Origin: CAVVFX01 sp963747535 | GTDB lineage: Bacteria; Acidobacteriota; Terriglobia; Bryobacterales; Bryobacteraceae | NCBI GenBank assembly: GCA_963747535.1 | Contig: CAVVFX010000002.1 | Span: 186,001 to 250,000, forward strand | Length of the DNA stretch: 64,000 nt | Direction: 5' to 3' | In this document: positions 1 through 8,277 of the stretch, in pieces | Numbering within the stretch: position 1 is the first letter of the stretch | How the letters are laid out: every line of letters starts with the position of its first letter | The notes under the pieces: model-generated | Databases searched by the model: none | The model's input: the letters and a program-made list of their open reading frames with translations, nothing else | What the model was told of the DNA's origin: nothing | Program-made: the position numbers and the translations under genes

Positions 1-2
1 CC

Positions 3-608
3 ATTGCGCTCTCGGACTACAATCACGGCAATCCCGGGCTCGCGGGCGGCGCGGTGCTGTGCAATGAGTTCATCCGGCTACCGATCCAGTTCATCGGCAC
101 CCAACCGCCCGGCATTCCGCGATGGGGGCAAGGCAACAAAGATTACATGCGCGAATTCTACCGGCGGAACATTATGATCCAGGGGCCGACGCAAGAGATG
201 CCCATGTTCGATTCGCGCGTGCAGGTGGATCCGAAAGTCAAAGACTATTGGGGGATTCCGGTGGCGCGGCTTTCCGGCAACAAGCATCCGCATACTTTGG
301 AGATCGCGCGTTACATGACAGGCAAAGCCGAGGCGTGGCTGAAGGAAGCCGGCGCGATCCGGACCTTTAAGAAGATTCCGGGCAACGGTCTCAGCGGCGG
401 CCAGCACCAGGCGGGCACCTGCCGTATGGGCAACGATCCGAAAACATCGGTGGTGGACAGGAATTGCCGGGTGCATGAGGTCGACAACGTGTATGTCATC
501 GACGGCAGTGTGCACGTCAACAACGGCGGTTTCAATCCGGTGCTGACGATCATGGCGAATGCGTACCGCGCTTCGGCACAAATTGTGAAGACCTGGAGCA
601 CGGCGTGA
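3..608 (+). CDS. GMC family oxidoreductase, C-terminal part (5' end outside window)
   Basis: The reading frame is open from the left edge, so the FAD-binding N-terminus is missing. The visible 201 residues are the GMC C-terminal substrate domain: a HQAGTCRMG stretch followed by VYVIDGSV and GFNPVLTIMANA, which carry the conserved His and Asn active-site pair of this family. GMC enzymes oxidise alcohols or sugars; the gluconate/sorbitol dehydrogenase branch passes electrons to cytochrome c. The stop codon overlaps the GTG of the multiheme cytochrome that follows, which fits a dehydrogenase-cytochrome pair. The substrate cannot be told from this fragment. Confidence 0.88.
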   Translation: MALSDYNHGNPGLAGGAVLCNEFIRLPIQFIGTQPPGIPRWGQGNKDYMREFYRRNIMIQGPTQEMPMFDSRVQVDPKVKDYWGIPVARLSGNKHPHTLEIARYMTGKAEAWLKEAGAIRTFKKIPGNGLSGGQHQAGTCRMGNDPKTSVVDRNCRVHEVDNVYVIDGSVHVNNGGFNPVLTIMANAYRASAQIVKTWSTA

Positions 609-1666
609 CGCGAACGACGCGCTTGGGCTGGACGATAGTGGCGGCCCTGGCAGTGATGGCGCTGGCTCCGGCAGCGAGTGTTTATTATGAATCGAAAGGC
701 GGCCCGGGATGCGGCAGGTGTCACGAGATCGAGCCGATTTACGAAACGTGGCACACCTCGACCCATCGCAAGATTGCGTGTGGCGCGTGTCACGGCGACG
801 CGGCTACGCTGGACGCGGGATTTCATCTCAACAATCTGAAACGCGTAGTGGAACACTTCCGCGGAGAAGTTCCCGAACAGATCAAGATGCGCCCGGTGGA
901 TATCCCGGCGATGCTGCGGCGCTGCCAGTCGTGCCACCAGCAGGAATTCGCCGATTGGCGCAACGGCCCGCACGGAGTCACGTACCAGAAGATCTTTCTC
1001 AACGCCGATTTCTACCGCACCAAGAAGGAGCCGATGGACGATTGCCTGCGGTGTCACGGAGCGCACTTCGCCGGAAGCATTCGGGATCTGGTAACGCCGG
1101 TGGATCGCAAGGGACCGTGGCGACTTGCGGCCGGAATGCAGGATCAGCCGGCGATTCCCTGCATGGCCTGTCATCAGGTTCATCGGGAAGGGGGTCCGCT
1201 CGAGCGGCCTCGTGAGGGCGCGGCGTCCGCGGCGCAGGAAATCGTGCGTCCGTCGCTCGCTCTCTTCGACCGCCGGACCCGGATGCATGTCGCGGTGGCG
1301 AATCTGCCGCTGCCGGAGATGCGCGAAGGGGATCGCGTGGTGAAGATGAGTCCGGACCCGCGACAGGCGCTCTGCTATCAATGTCACGCGCCCGTTGCCG
1401 GAGCTTTTCAAGCGAGCTCGGGTGACGACCGCACCGGCCTCGGAGTGCACGAAGGGCTCAGCTGCATGGCCTGTCACTTCAAGCACGGACAGAAGACACG
1501 CGCGTCCTGCGCGGAATGTCATCCGCGTTTATCGAACTGCGGCCTCGATGTCGAGAAGATGGATACGACTTTCTTTGCGTCGAAGAGCAAGCACAATATT
1601 CATTTCGTAAAATGCGGCGACTGTCATACCAAGGGCGTGCCTCCGAAGAAAATTGCCAGGCGGTGA
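605..1666 (+). CDS. Exported nonaheme c-type cytochrome
   Basis: This 353-residue protein has an N-terminal hydrophobic export segment or anchor (about residues 8-26) and nine CXXCH heme-binding motifs at about residues 36, 59, 107, 147, 186, 257, 287, 302 and 337. It should sit in the periplasm or be membrane-anchored and carry electrons. The opening arrangement resembles NapC/NirT-like cytochromes, but the total heme number and length do not match a family I can name. It starts with GTG overlapping the stop of the GMC oxidoreductase, so the two are probably co-translated, with the cytochrome as electron acceptor (inference). A short hairpin without a T-run follows the stop. Confidence 0.88.
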   Translation: MTRTTRLGWTIVAALAVMALAPAASVYYESKGGPGCGRCHEIEPIYETWHTSTHRKIACGACHGDAATLDAGFHLNNLKRVVEHFRGEVPEQIKMRPVDIPAMLRRCQSCHQQEFADWRNGPHGVTYQKIFLNADFYRTKKEPMDDCLRCHGAHFAGSIRDLVTPVDRKGPWRLAAGMQDQPAIPCMACHQVHREGGPLERPREGAASAAQEIVRPSLALFDRRTRMHVAVANLPLPEMREGDRVVKMSPDPRQALCYQCHAPVAGAFQASSGDDRTGLGVHEGLSCMACHFKHGQKTRASCAECHPRLSNCGLDVEKMDTTFFASKSKHNIHFVKCGDCHTKGVPPKKIARR

Positions 1667-1673
1667 AGGGAGG

Positions 1674-1690
1674 GCCGGCTCAAAGCCGGC
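1674..1690. repeat. Short hairpin after the cytochrome gene
   Basis: Seven-base arms GCCGGCT and AGCCGGC are separated by a CAA loop, starting 8 bases after the stop codon. There is no T-run, so it may stabilise the transcript end rather than act as a standard intrinsic terminator. Confidence 0.4.
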
Positions 1691-1717
1691 TGCGGTCAGG
1701 ATTGGCCGCCCCACAAA

Positions 1718-1853
1718 GACTAAAGTCTGTCACTGGAGTTTGGCCATTTCAGCCAAGCCGTAGGGCAGGCCATCGTCTCTTGTGGTCTGCCGTCTGCGGA
1801 GCAGCCTTGGACAGGCTAAAGTCTGTCACACAAGCGGCTAAAGTCTATACTTG
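1718..1853. repeat. Intergenic repeats: three CTAAAGTCT copies plus a family A hairpin (1763-1806)
   Basis: Between the convergent cytochrome and MFS genes lie three copies of a CTAAAGTCTGTCAC-like motif (the third diverged) and one copy of a GGGCAGGCCATCG ... GTGGTCTGCC hairpin. Related hairpins occur near 8086 and 62781. No coding potential is seen. The hairpin could end transcription from both sides. Confidence 0.5.
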
Positions 1854-3079
1854 CGTAGCGGTGGAAACAGCCAGGCCCAGGCGAGGGCGATCGCGATCGT
1901 CCCGACACCTCCTAACACGACCGCGGGAACCGCACCGAGCCACTGCGCCGTAATTCCGGACTCAAATTGACCGACTTCGTTGGATGCACTGATGAACACC
2001 ATGTTTACGGCGCTCACCCGTCCGCGCATGGCGTCCGGCGTACCCATCTGGATTAGGGTATGACGCACGATCACGCTCACCATATCGCAGGCGCCGCATA
2101 GTGCCAGAGCTGCCAGTGAAACGACAAACACGTGCGACAGCCCAAAGACCAGCGTCCCGATTCCGAACCCAAGAACTCCAGCCAGCATCGCTTTGCCGGC
2201 ATGCTCGCGCGGAGGCCAGTGCGCGGCTGCTATGGCCATGAGGACCGCGCCTGCTCCGGGCGCGCCGCGCAGCATGCCCAGTCCCCGCGCCCCAACGTGC
2301 AGTATGTCGTGCGCGTATACCGGCAGCAGCGCCACCGCGCCGCCCAACAGGACGGCGAACAGATCGAGCGACATGGCACCGAGAATCAGTTTCTTCCGCC
2401 AGATGAAGCGCATTCCTTCGAGCACCGTGTCGAGCGAAACCGGCATCCTGGAACGTACGGTCGAGGCTACGCGCAATCGGGAAAAGAGCAGCAGCGCGAC
2501 CAGATAGGCAGTCATCGCCGCGGCGTACACCGGCACGGGACTCCCGGTCCAGCCGTACAGGAATCCGCCGGCGATGGGACCCAGGATCACCGACAGCTGA
2601 AAGATGGATGATGACCAGGAGACCGCGTTTTGAAAATGCTCTGGCGGCACGATCAGCGGCAGGAATGACTGGCCGGCCGGCCCGTTGAACGCGCGCACGG
2701 TCCCGTTCCAGAGCAGCGCCAGATAGATGGGCCAGACGCTCTTGAGGCCGTGCAGCGCGAAGAGCAGCAGAAGGAGTGAAGTGATGGAGAAAGCTCCATA
2801 GCAACAGGCGATGATCTGCTTGCGGGGAAAATGGTCTGCCGTGTGGCCGGCGGGCAGGAAGAGCAGGATGCCGGGAAGGAATTGCGCGAGTCCGACGAGT
2901 CCGAGGTCGAACGGGCGGTGGGTCAGTCCGAACACCTGCCACGCCACGGCCACCGCCTGCATCTCTGATGCCGCTGTGATCAGGAAGCGCGCCAGCATGA
3001 AGTAGCGAAAATCGGGATAACGGAAGGCGACGCGAGGCGGAAGAGCAGTCGAGGGGCTGGTATCTGCCGGCGGGATCAA
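1838..3079 (-). CDS. MFS transporter, EntS/MFS_3-like exporter
   Basis: This 413-residue protein has twelve predicted hydrophobic segments and a short polar N-terminus. The opening FRYPDFRYFMLARF followed by an early AWQVFGLT segment, and the ADHFPRKQ loop between helices 2 and 3, are typical of the MFS_3 group that includes the enterobactin exporter EntS. Members are usually proton-driven efflux pumps. The gene is convergent with the cytochrome and has no partner, so the substrate is unknown. The C-terminus reads into the CTAAAGTCT repeat. Confidence 0.85.
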   Translation of the reverse strand: MIPPADTSPSTALPPRVAFRYPDFRYFMLARFLITAASEMQAVAVAWQVFGLTHRPFDLGLVGLAQFLPGILLFLPAGHTADHFPRKQIIACCYGAFSITSLLLLLFALHGLKSVWPIYLALLWNGTVRAFNGPAGQSFLPLIVPPEHFQNAVSWSSSIFQLSVILGPIAGGFLYGWTGSPVPVYAAAMTAYLVALLLFSRLRVASTVRSRMPVSLDTVLEGMRFIWRKKLILGAMSLDLFAVLLGGAVALLPVYAHDILHVGARGLGMLRGAPGAGAVLMAIAAAHWPPREHAGKAMLAGVLGFGIGTLVFGLSHVFVVSLAALALCGACDMVSVIVRHTLIQMGTPDAMRGRVSAVNMVFISASNEVGQFESGITAQWLGAVPAVVLGGVGTIAIALAWAWLFPPLRKYRL

Positions 3080-3282
3080 GTACTAGATTAGCTGAATTTG
3101 CCGATTTCGGTCCCCTCACCTGGGTCAACGTCAGGATGGTTCGCTACTCCTTGAACTCGTTCACCGCCGCTCGGAATATTTCTATTCCACTGAAATCAAG
3201 CCACCTACCCAACATCCAATCTCTCGCGTGAAACCGCTTTTCCAGCCTCGCGGGCTAGAGTGAAGTCGAGAACGTGATCGCT

Positions 3283-3906
3283 ATGTCCGATTCCTCTGTT
3301 TCGTCGCAACAACTGCAAGTCATCATCGCCCTCTCAGAAGGCATGAACTCAACTGATGCCGCGGCCCAGGCCGGCGTCCACCGCAACACCATTGCCCATT
3401 GGCGTCGCAACTCCCTGCCATTTCGCGAATCTCTCGCCCACGCTCAATACGACCGCGCCATCTTCTTCCGCGAGAAAGCCGAAGACATGGTCGACCTCGC
3501 CTACCAGACCTTTCACGACCTCCTGGTCGATCCCAAAACCTCGCCCTCGGTCCGCCTCAAGGCCGCCATGTACATCATCGAGATGGCCACCACTCCCCCG
3601 CCCCAAAAAGAACAGGTCCCCCTCGACATCGAGAAAATCCGCATCTCCCGGACCCCGCCCGTCACCATCGACCAAAACGCCCAAATTGTGCATCCCGTGC
3701 ACAATTCTGCACAAAGCCCCACCCCCGGCGCCGCATCCGGCACTGCCGAAAACCCGTCATCCGCGCACAATCATGCACAAACGCCCTTCCGCCGCGAAAC
3801 ACCCAAACTCGGACGCAACGCGCCCTGTCCCTGCGGGGTGCCCTCTGGGCCCGGTCAAAAACACAAGCGTTGCTGCCTCGACAAGCCGCAAACCCAGGCC
3901 GCCTGA
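3283..3906 (+). CDS. Helix-turn-helix protein with C-terminal SEC-C zinc motif
   Basis: The N-terminal part (about residues 8-45) reads as a helix-turn-helix of the kind found in terminase small subunits and transposase-type regulators (AAAQAGVHRNTIAHWRR). A helical middle and a Pro/Ala-rich linker follow. The C-terminus has the SEC-C metal-binding signature: GRNAPCPCG, a short spacer, then KHKRCC. SEC-C modules bind zinc and occur at the end of SecA and many unrelated proteins. A GTG lies three codons upstream; the ATG is preferred here. No phage genes surround it. It likely binds DNA; the target is unknown. Confidence 0.7.
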   Translation: MSDSSVSSQQLQVIIALSEGMNSTDAAAQAGVHRNTIAHWRRNSLPFRESLAHAQYDRAIFFREKAEDMVDLAYQTFHDLLVDPKTSPSVRLKAAMYIIEMATTPPPQKEQVPLDIEKIRISRTPPVTIDQNAQIVHPVHNSAQSPTPGAASGTAENPSSAHNHAQTPFRRETPKLGRNAPCPCGVPSGPGQKHKRCCLDKPQTQAA

Positions 3907-3967
3907 CCTCATGGCCGCCCGGCCTTCCGAAGTATATTCGTTGCAGGGCCCCGAGTGCCCGGAATCC

Positions 3968-4969
3968 ATGAAGAAACTCATCAACGATCCTCTCTCCATC
4001 GTGCGCGAATCGCTGGAGGGCTTCGCTCTGGCGCACGCCGATCTCGTCAGAGTCTCCTTCGATCCCTGCTACGTGGTCAGGCGGGACGCGCCGGTGCGCG
4101 GCAAAGCCGGCGTAATCTCCGGCGGAGGCAGCGGCCATGAACCCATGCACGGCGGTTACGTCGGACGCGGTATGCTCGACGCGGCCATTCCGGGACAGGT
4201 GTTCACTTCGCCCACTCCCGATCAGATTGAGGCCGCGACGCGTGCCGTGGATGGTGGCGCGGGTGTCCTGCACATCGTGAAAAATTACACCGGCGATATC
4301 CTGAATTTCGAGATGGCCGCCGAGTTGTGCCAGATGCAGGGGATCGAAGTCCAGGCCGTAGTGATCAACGACGACGTCGCGGTGGAGGACAGCCTCTACA
4401 CGGCCGGACGCCGCGGCGTAGGGGCGACAGTTCTCGCCGAAAAAATCTGTGGCGCGGCCGCGGAGCGCGGCTACGATCTCGCCAGGGTCGCCGCCTTGTG
4501 CCGGAGGGTAAATGACAACGCCCGTTCCATGGGCATGGCCCTCACGTCTTGCACCGTACCGGCTGCCGGGAAGCCTACGTTCCAACTGGCCGAAAATGAG
4601 ATGGAAATGGGGATCGGGATCCACGGAGAGCCGGGCCGCGAGCGTATGCCCGTTCAGCCGGTGCGCGAAATCGTGACGCGCATGGCCGACACCATCCTGG
4701 CCGATCTGCCGGTAGCGGGCGGCCAATTCGTCATCGCCATGGTCAACGGCATGGGAGGCACGCCGCTCCTCGAACTCTACCTCGCCTATCGCGAACTGGA
4801 AGAAGCCTTGCAACCCCGCGGCATCGCGATCGCGCGCCGGCTGGTCGGGAACTACATCACCAGTCTCGACATGGCGGGCTGTTCGGTCACGCTGCTGCGC
4901 GCCGACCAGGAACTCCTCTCGTTGTGGGACGATCCCGTGTTGACGCCGGGGCTCCGGTGGGGGGCATAA
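3968..4969 (+). CDS. dhaK: Dihydroxyacetone kinase subunit DhaK
   Basis: DhaK binds dihydroxyacetone covalently and, with DhaL, makes dihydroxyacetone phosphate. At 333 residues it has the usual length. The start MKKLINDP is the family's standard N-terminus; the GGGSGHEP motif (about 52-59) and His219 in GIGIHGEPG, the residue that forms the hemiaminal with substrate, are present. The frame stays open far upstream, but that stretch is a shadow of the previous gene. DhaL starts 2 bases after the stop, and dhaM follows, so this is the PEP-dependent rather than the ATP-dependent type. Confidence 0.95.
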   Translation: MKKLINDPLSIVRESLEGFALAHADLVRVSFDPCYVVRRDAPVRGKAGVISGGGSGHEPMHGGYVGRGMLDAAIPGQVFTSPTPDQIEAATRAVDGGAGVLHIVKNYTGDILNFEMAAELCQMQGIEVQAVVINDDVAVEDSLYTAGRRGVGATVLAEKICGAAAERGYDLARVAALCRRVNDNARSMGMALTSCTVPAAGKPTFQLAENEMEMGIGIHGEPGRERMPVQPVREIVTRMADTILADLPVAGGQFVIAMVNGMGGTPLLELYLAYRELEEALQPRGIAIARRLVGNYITSLDMAGCSVTLLRADQELLSLWDDPVLTPGLRWGA

Positions 4970-4971
4970 GG

Positions 4972-5607
4972 ATGGCCGTCGACCGGGATCGAGTGCTCGC
5001 GTGGTTCCGCGAACTGCAGCGCGTCTTTGCGGCCAACAGCGAGCGGCTGACGGAACTCGATTCCGCTATCGGCGACGCCGATCACGGCAGCAATATGGAT
5101 CGTGGCTTCACCGCCGTCCAGGCCGAACTTGAGAAAAGCGCCTCATCGAACATCGGCGCCATGTTCAAAACCGCGGCCGCCACGTTGATCAAGACCGTCG
5201 GGGGAGCGTCAGGGCCGCTCTACGGAACTTTCTTTCTCCGTGCCGGAGCCGTTTGCCCGGACCGGACGGAACTCGACGCGGCCGCCATCGCCGCGATGTT
5301 TCGTGCGGGTATTGAAGGCGTCGTCCAACGGGGCAAAGCGGGACCGCAGGACAAGACTATGCTCGATGCCCTTCTGCCCGCGCAGGAAGCCATCGAGAGC
5401 AGCCTCGCAGCCGGAGCGGGCATTGGCCAGATGTTCGCGCACGCCGCTGCTGCTGCGGAGAGCGGCATGCAAGCGACCATCCCGATGCAGGCGCGCAAAG
5501 GCCGGGCCAGCTATCTCGGCCCCCGCAGCATCGGACACCAGGACCCCGGTGCGACATCGTCCTACCTGCTGTTCCGCGCCGCCGCCGACGTGTGGCGAAC
5601 CGCATGA
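4972..5607 (+). CDS. dhaL: Dihydroxyacetone kinase subunit DhaL (ADP-binding)
   Basis: DhaL carries a tightly bound ADP that is rephosphorylated by DhaM and passes the phosphate to the DhaK-bound substrate. The 211-residue length is standard. The three magnesium-binding aspartates lie around D30, D35 and D37 (ELDSAIGDADHG), and the nucleotide loop GGASGPLYG is at about 77-85. The ATG lies 2 bases after the dhaK stop behind a G-rich ribosome-binding stretch; an upstream in-frame GTG inside dhaK is less likely. The last codon overlaps the dhaM start in an ATGA arrangement. Confidence 0.95.
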   Translation: MAVDRDRVLAWFRELQRVFAANSERLTELDSAIGDADHGSNMDRGFTAVQAELEKSASSNIGAMFKTAAATLIKTVGGASGPLYGTFFLRAGAVCPDRTELDAAAIAAMFRAGIEGVVQRGKAGPQDKTMLDALLPAQEAIESSLAAGAGIGQMFAHAAAAAESGMQATIPMQARKGRASYLGPRSIGHQDPGATSSYLLFRAAADVWRTA

Positions 5608-8048
5608 TCGGCGTCGTCATCGTCTCCCACAGCGCCAAACTGGCGGAAGGCGTCGTGGAACTGGCGATGCAAGTTGCCCGGGACAAAGTACGCGTGGCCG
5701 CAGCGGGCGGCACGACGGATGCCGCGAACCCCATCGGTACTGACGCGTTCCGTGTCCTCGCCGCAATCGAAGCAGTCTACAGCGAAGACGGAGTGCTGGT
5801 CATGATGGATCTCGGCAGTGCCGTGCTGAGCGCCGAGACCGCTCTCGACTTTCTGGACGAAGCCCGGCGATCTCGCGTGCGCCTCAGCGCCGGTCCGCTG
5901 GTGGAAGGCGCCATTGCGGCTATCAGCCTGGCGGCCGCGGGCGGAAGTCTCGATGAAATCGCCGCGGAAGCCGAGCACGCCAAACAATCTTCAGCAGTAG
6001 GCCTTTGCCCTGCTCGCGCCAATGCCGAAGAGCGGCAAGTCACTTTGCCGAACCGCCTCGGACTACACGCTCGACCGGCCGCCCGCATGATCCGCCTGGC
6101 GCGCCGCTTCGACGCTCGCGTGACCCTCGAAAACCTGACCGCGCACACCGGGCCGTTCGACGCTGCCAGTCTGAATGGCATGCTCAATCTCGGCGCCCGG
6201 CAGAATCATCAAGTGCTGCTTCGCGCCCAAGGCACCCAGGCGAGGGAGGCGATAGCAGAACTAGCCGCCTTTCTGGAATCCGGCGCCGGCGACACTGAGG
6301 CCGCGCCGGAACCACCGCCGGCAGCCGTAGAAGCGGATGACGGAATCCACGGGATCGCAGCTTCGGCAGGAGTCGCGATTGGCCCGCTCGTCAGATTCCG
6401 AACCGCGGCGAACCTGACGCAAGCCGTCCCGCAGCAGGCTGCCGTCGATCCGGAAACCGAGTGGCGAACTTTGCAATCAGCGCTGTCTGCGGCCCGGGAC
6501 GAGACCCGCGCTTTGTACGACTGGACGCGCAAACATGCCGGAGAAAATGAAGCCGGCATCTTCGATGCGCAGGCGTTGCTGCTCGAAGATCCGGAATTGA
6601 TCGAGCAGGCTCGGCGCCTGCTGTTCGAAGACGGCCGCGATGCCGCATCTGCCTGGGACTCAGCGGCGGGTACACTCACCCGGCGGCTTGCGGCCATCGA
6701 TGATCCGTACTTGAGCGCCCGTGCAGCCGACTTGTCGGATGTCGCGGCGCGAGTCCTCGAGAGAATTACCGGTTCGACCGGCGCAACCCTCAGCCTCACC
6801 CAACCCGCCATTGTCGCCGCGCATGACTTGCTGCCTTCCCAAGTCGAAAAGCTGGATCCTGCCCTGGTTCTCGGGCTTTGCCTGGAGACCGGCAGCGCCA
6901 GCGCTCATGGCTCCATTCTGGCGCGGGCTCGCGGGATTCCCACCGTCGTCGGACTGGGACTCGCCCTCTCGACGATTCCTGAGGGGACCATCGTGGCCAT
7001 CGACGGCGAGCAAGGGAAACTCTGGCTATCCCCCGGCGAGGACGAGACCCGCCGCCTCGAGGAACGCCGCCGGACCTGGCTGGCCACGCGGCAGACATTA
7101 CTGGCGGACCGCAACTCGCCGGCAGCTACGCGCGATGGCCGCCGCATCACTCTTCTCGCGAATCTCAATCGCGAAGCCCAGGTGACCGAGGCTCTCGACC
7201 ACGGAGCAGAGGGCGTGGGAGTCTTGCGCACCGAATTTCTCTTCCTCGATCGCAAGACCGCGCCGGATGAAGCCGAACAATTCGACTGTTACCGCAACAT
7301 CGCCGAGGCGCTCGCGGGCCGGCCGCTGGTCATTCGTACCCTCGATATCGGAGGAGACAAGAACGTTCCGTACGTGGACATCGGTGCCGAGTCCAATCCG
7401 TTCCTGGGCTGGCGTGGCATACGTGTGTCGCTCGGGCGTCGCGACCTGTTCGAGACCCAGCTTCGCGCCATCCTGCGGGCGGGCCATGGAAATGCGGTCG
7501 AAATTCTACTGCCGATGATTTCAACCCTGGCGGAACTGCTGGAGGCCAAAGCGATCATCCGCGGTGTTGAGGAAGCGCTGCAGCGGGAAGGTGTGCCTTT
7601 TCGAACGCAGATGCCGGTTGGCGCGATGATCGAGGTACCCGCGGCCGCCGTCATCGCCGACCGGCTTGCCGCCGAAGTCAGCCGCCTCAGTATCGGTACC
7701 AACGACTTGGTCCAATATCTGATGGCCGCCGATCGGACCAATTCCCGCGTCGCGCGCACCGCCGATCATTTTCAACCCGCGGTGTTGCGTGTGATTCAGG
7801 ATATCGTGAACGTGGGCCGTCGTACCGGCATCCGCGTGGATGTCTGTGGTGAGATGGCGGCCGATCCTGTCGCCGCGCCTCTACTGCTCGGCCTCGGCGT
7901 GGAAGAATTCAGCATGAGTCCGCCGCTGATCCCGGAGTTGAAGCGTGTCATCGCCCGCTGGACATTGCCCGAAGCAGAGGCTCTCGCGCGCGAAGCCCTC
8001 CTCGCGGAATCGAGCGACTCCGTGCGCCAACTGCTCACCTCTGCATGA
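5604..8048 (+). CDS. dhaM: PTS-dependent DHA kinase phosphotransferase DhaM: EIIA-HPr-EI fusion
   Basis: This 814-residue protein joins three phosphotransfer modules. EIIA of the mannose/DhaM type has His9 in IVSHS. HPr is at about 145-230 with His155 in LGLHARPA. Enzyme I spans about 247-814, with the phospho-His near 435 in SASAHGSILARARG, the PEP-binding LRTEFLFLDR segment, GTNDLVQY and CGEMA. It should take phosphate from PEP and relay it through EI, HPr and EIIA to the ADP on DhaL. Many DhaM proteins carry only a truncated EI; here EI appears full length, so the operon could work without other PTS proteins. The start overlaps the dhaL stop (ATGA). Confidence 0.93.
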   Translation: MIGVVIVSHSAKLAEGVVELAMQVARDKVRVAAAGGTTDAANPIGTDAFRVLAAIEAVYSEDGVLVMMDLGSAVLSAETALDFLDEARRSRVRLSAGPLVEGAIAAISLAAAGGSLDEIAAEAEHAKQSSAVGLCPARANAEERQVTLPNRLGLHARPAARMIRLARRFDARVTLENLTAHTGPFDAASLNGMLNLGARQNHQVLLRAQGTQAREAIAELAAFLESGAGDTEAAPEPPPAAVEADDGIHGIAASAGVAIGPLVRFRTAANLTQAVPQQAAVDPETEWRTLQSALSAARDETRALYDWTRKHAGENEAGIFDAQALLLEDPELIEQARRLLFEDGRDAASAWDSAAGTLTRRLAAIDDPYLSARAADLSDVAARVLERITGSTGATLSLTQPAIVAAHDLLPSQVEKLDPALVLGLCLETGSASAHGSILARARGIPTVVGLGLALSTIPEGTIVAIDGEQGKLWLSPGEDETRRLEERRRTWLATRQTLLADRNSPAATRDGRRITLLANLNREAQVTEALDHGAEGVGVLRTEFLFLDRKTAPDEAEQFDCYRNIAEALAGRPLVIRTLDIGGDKNVPYVDIGAESNPFLGWRGIRVSLGRRDLFETQLRAILRAGHGNAVEILLPMISTLAELLEAKAIIRGVEEALQREGVPFRTQMPVGAMIEVPAAAVIADRLAAEVSRLSIGTNDLVQYLMAADRTNSRVARTADHFQPAVLRVIQDIVNVGRRTGIRVDVCGEMAADPVAAPLLLGLGVEEFSMSPPLIPELKRVIARWTLPEAEALAREALLAESSDSVRQLLTSA

Positions 8049-8085
8049 GCTGCAGACAGAAATCAGACAGATCACATTTCCCCGT

Positions 8086-8180
8086 GGGGCAGACCATCGT
8101 TTTTCAGTGGTCTGCCCGGCTGCGCAGCAGCCGCCTGGTTTTGTGGTCCGGGGCACCCTCTGGCCCGCCTGCGCAGTAGC
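8086..8180. repeat. Family A hairpin repeat after the dha operon
   Basis: GGGCAGACCATCG ... CAGTGGTCTGCCC forms a strong inverted repeat. It is followed by GGCTGCGCAGCAGCC, and then a degenerate second copy (TGGTCCGGGGCACC ... CTGCGCAGTAGCC). It lies 38 bases past the dhaM stop. Similar units are near 1763 and 62781. It may serve as a transcript-end hairpin. No gene is seen between 8049 and 8277. Confidence 0.6.
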
Positions 8181-8277
8181 CGTCCATGGCACGTGCAGAT
8201 TTCGATGAAACTATACTGGGTGTGTCCGGCCTATACCCGGCGCACTGGAACCAGCAGAAAGAGAGAAGAAAGCGGTA

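Noticed and set aside
311..1522. Long minus-strand frame of 403 codons opposite the cytochrome gene
   Set aside because: It is antisense to a gene with nine perfect heme motifs, has Arg/His-rich composition and no domain; a GC-driven shadow.
3283..3906. Prophage boundary suggested by the terminase-like HTH
   Set aside because: No capsid, portal, large terminase or integrase genes are nearby.
3356..3967. Upstream extension of the dhaK frame
   Set aside because: Its residues are Pro/Ser/Arg-rich nonsense overlapping the HTH/SEC-C gene; DhaK homology begins at MKKLINDP.
3662..4813. Minus-strand 383-codon frame opposite dhaK
   Set aside because: Shadow of dhaK with no ribosome site or domain.
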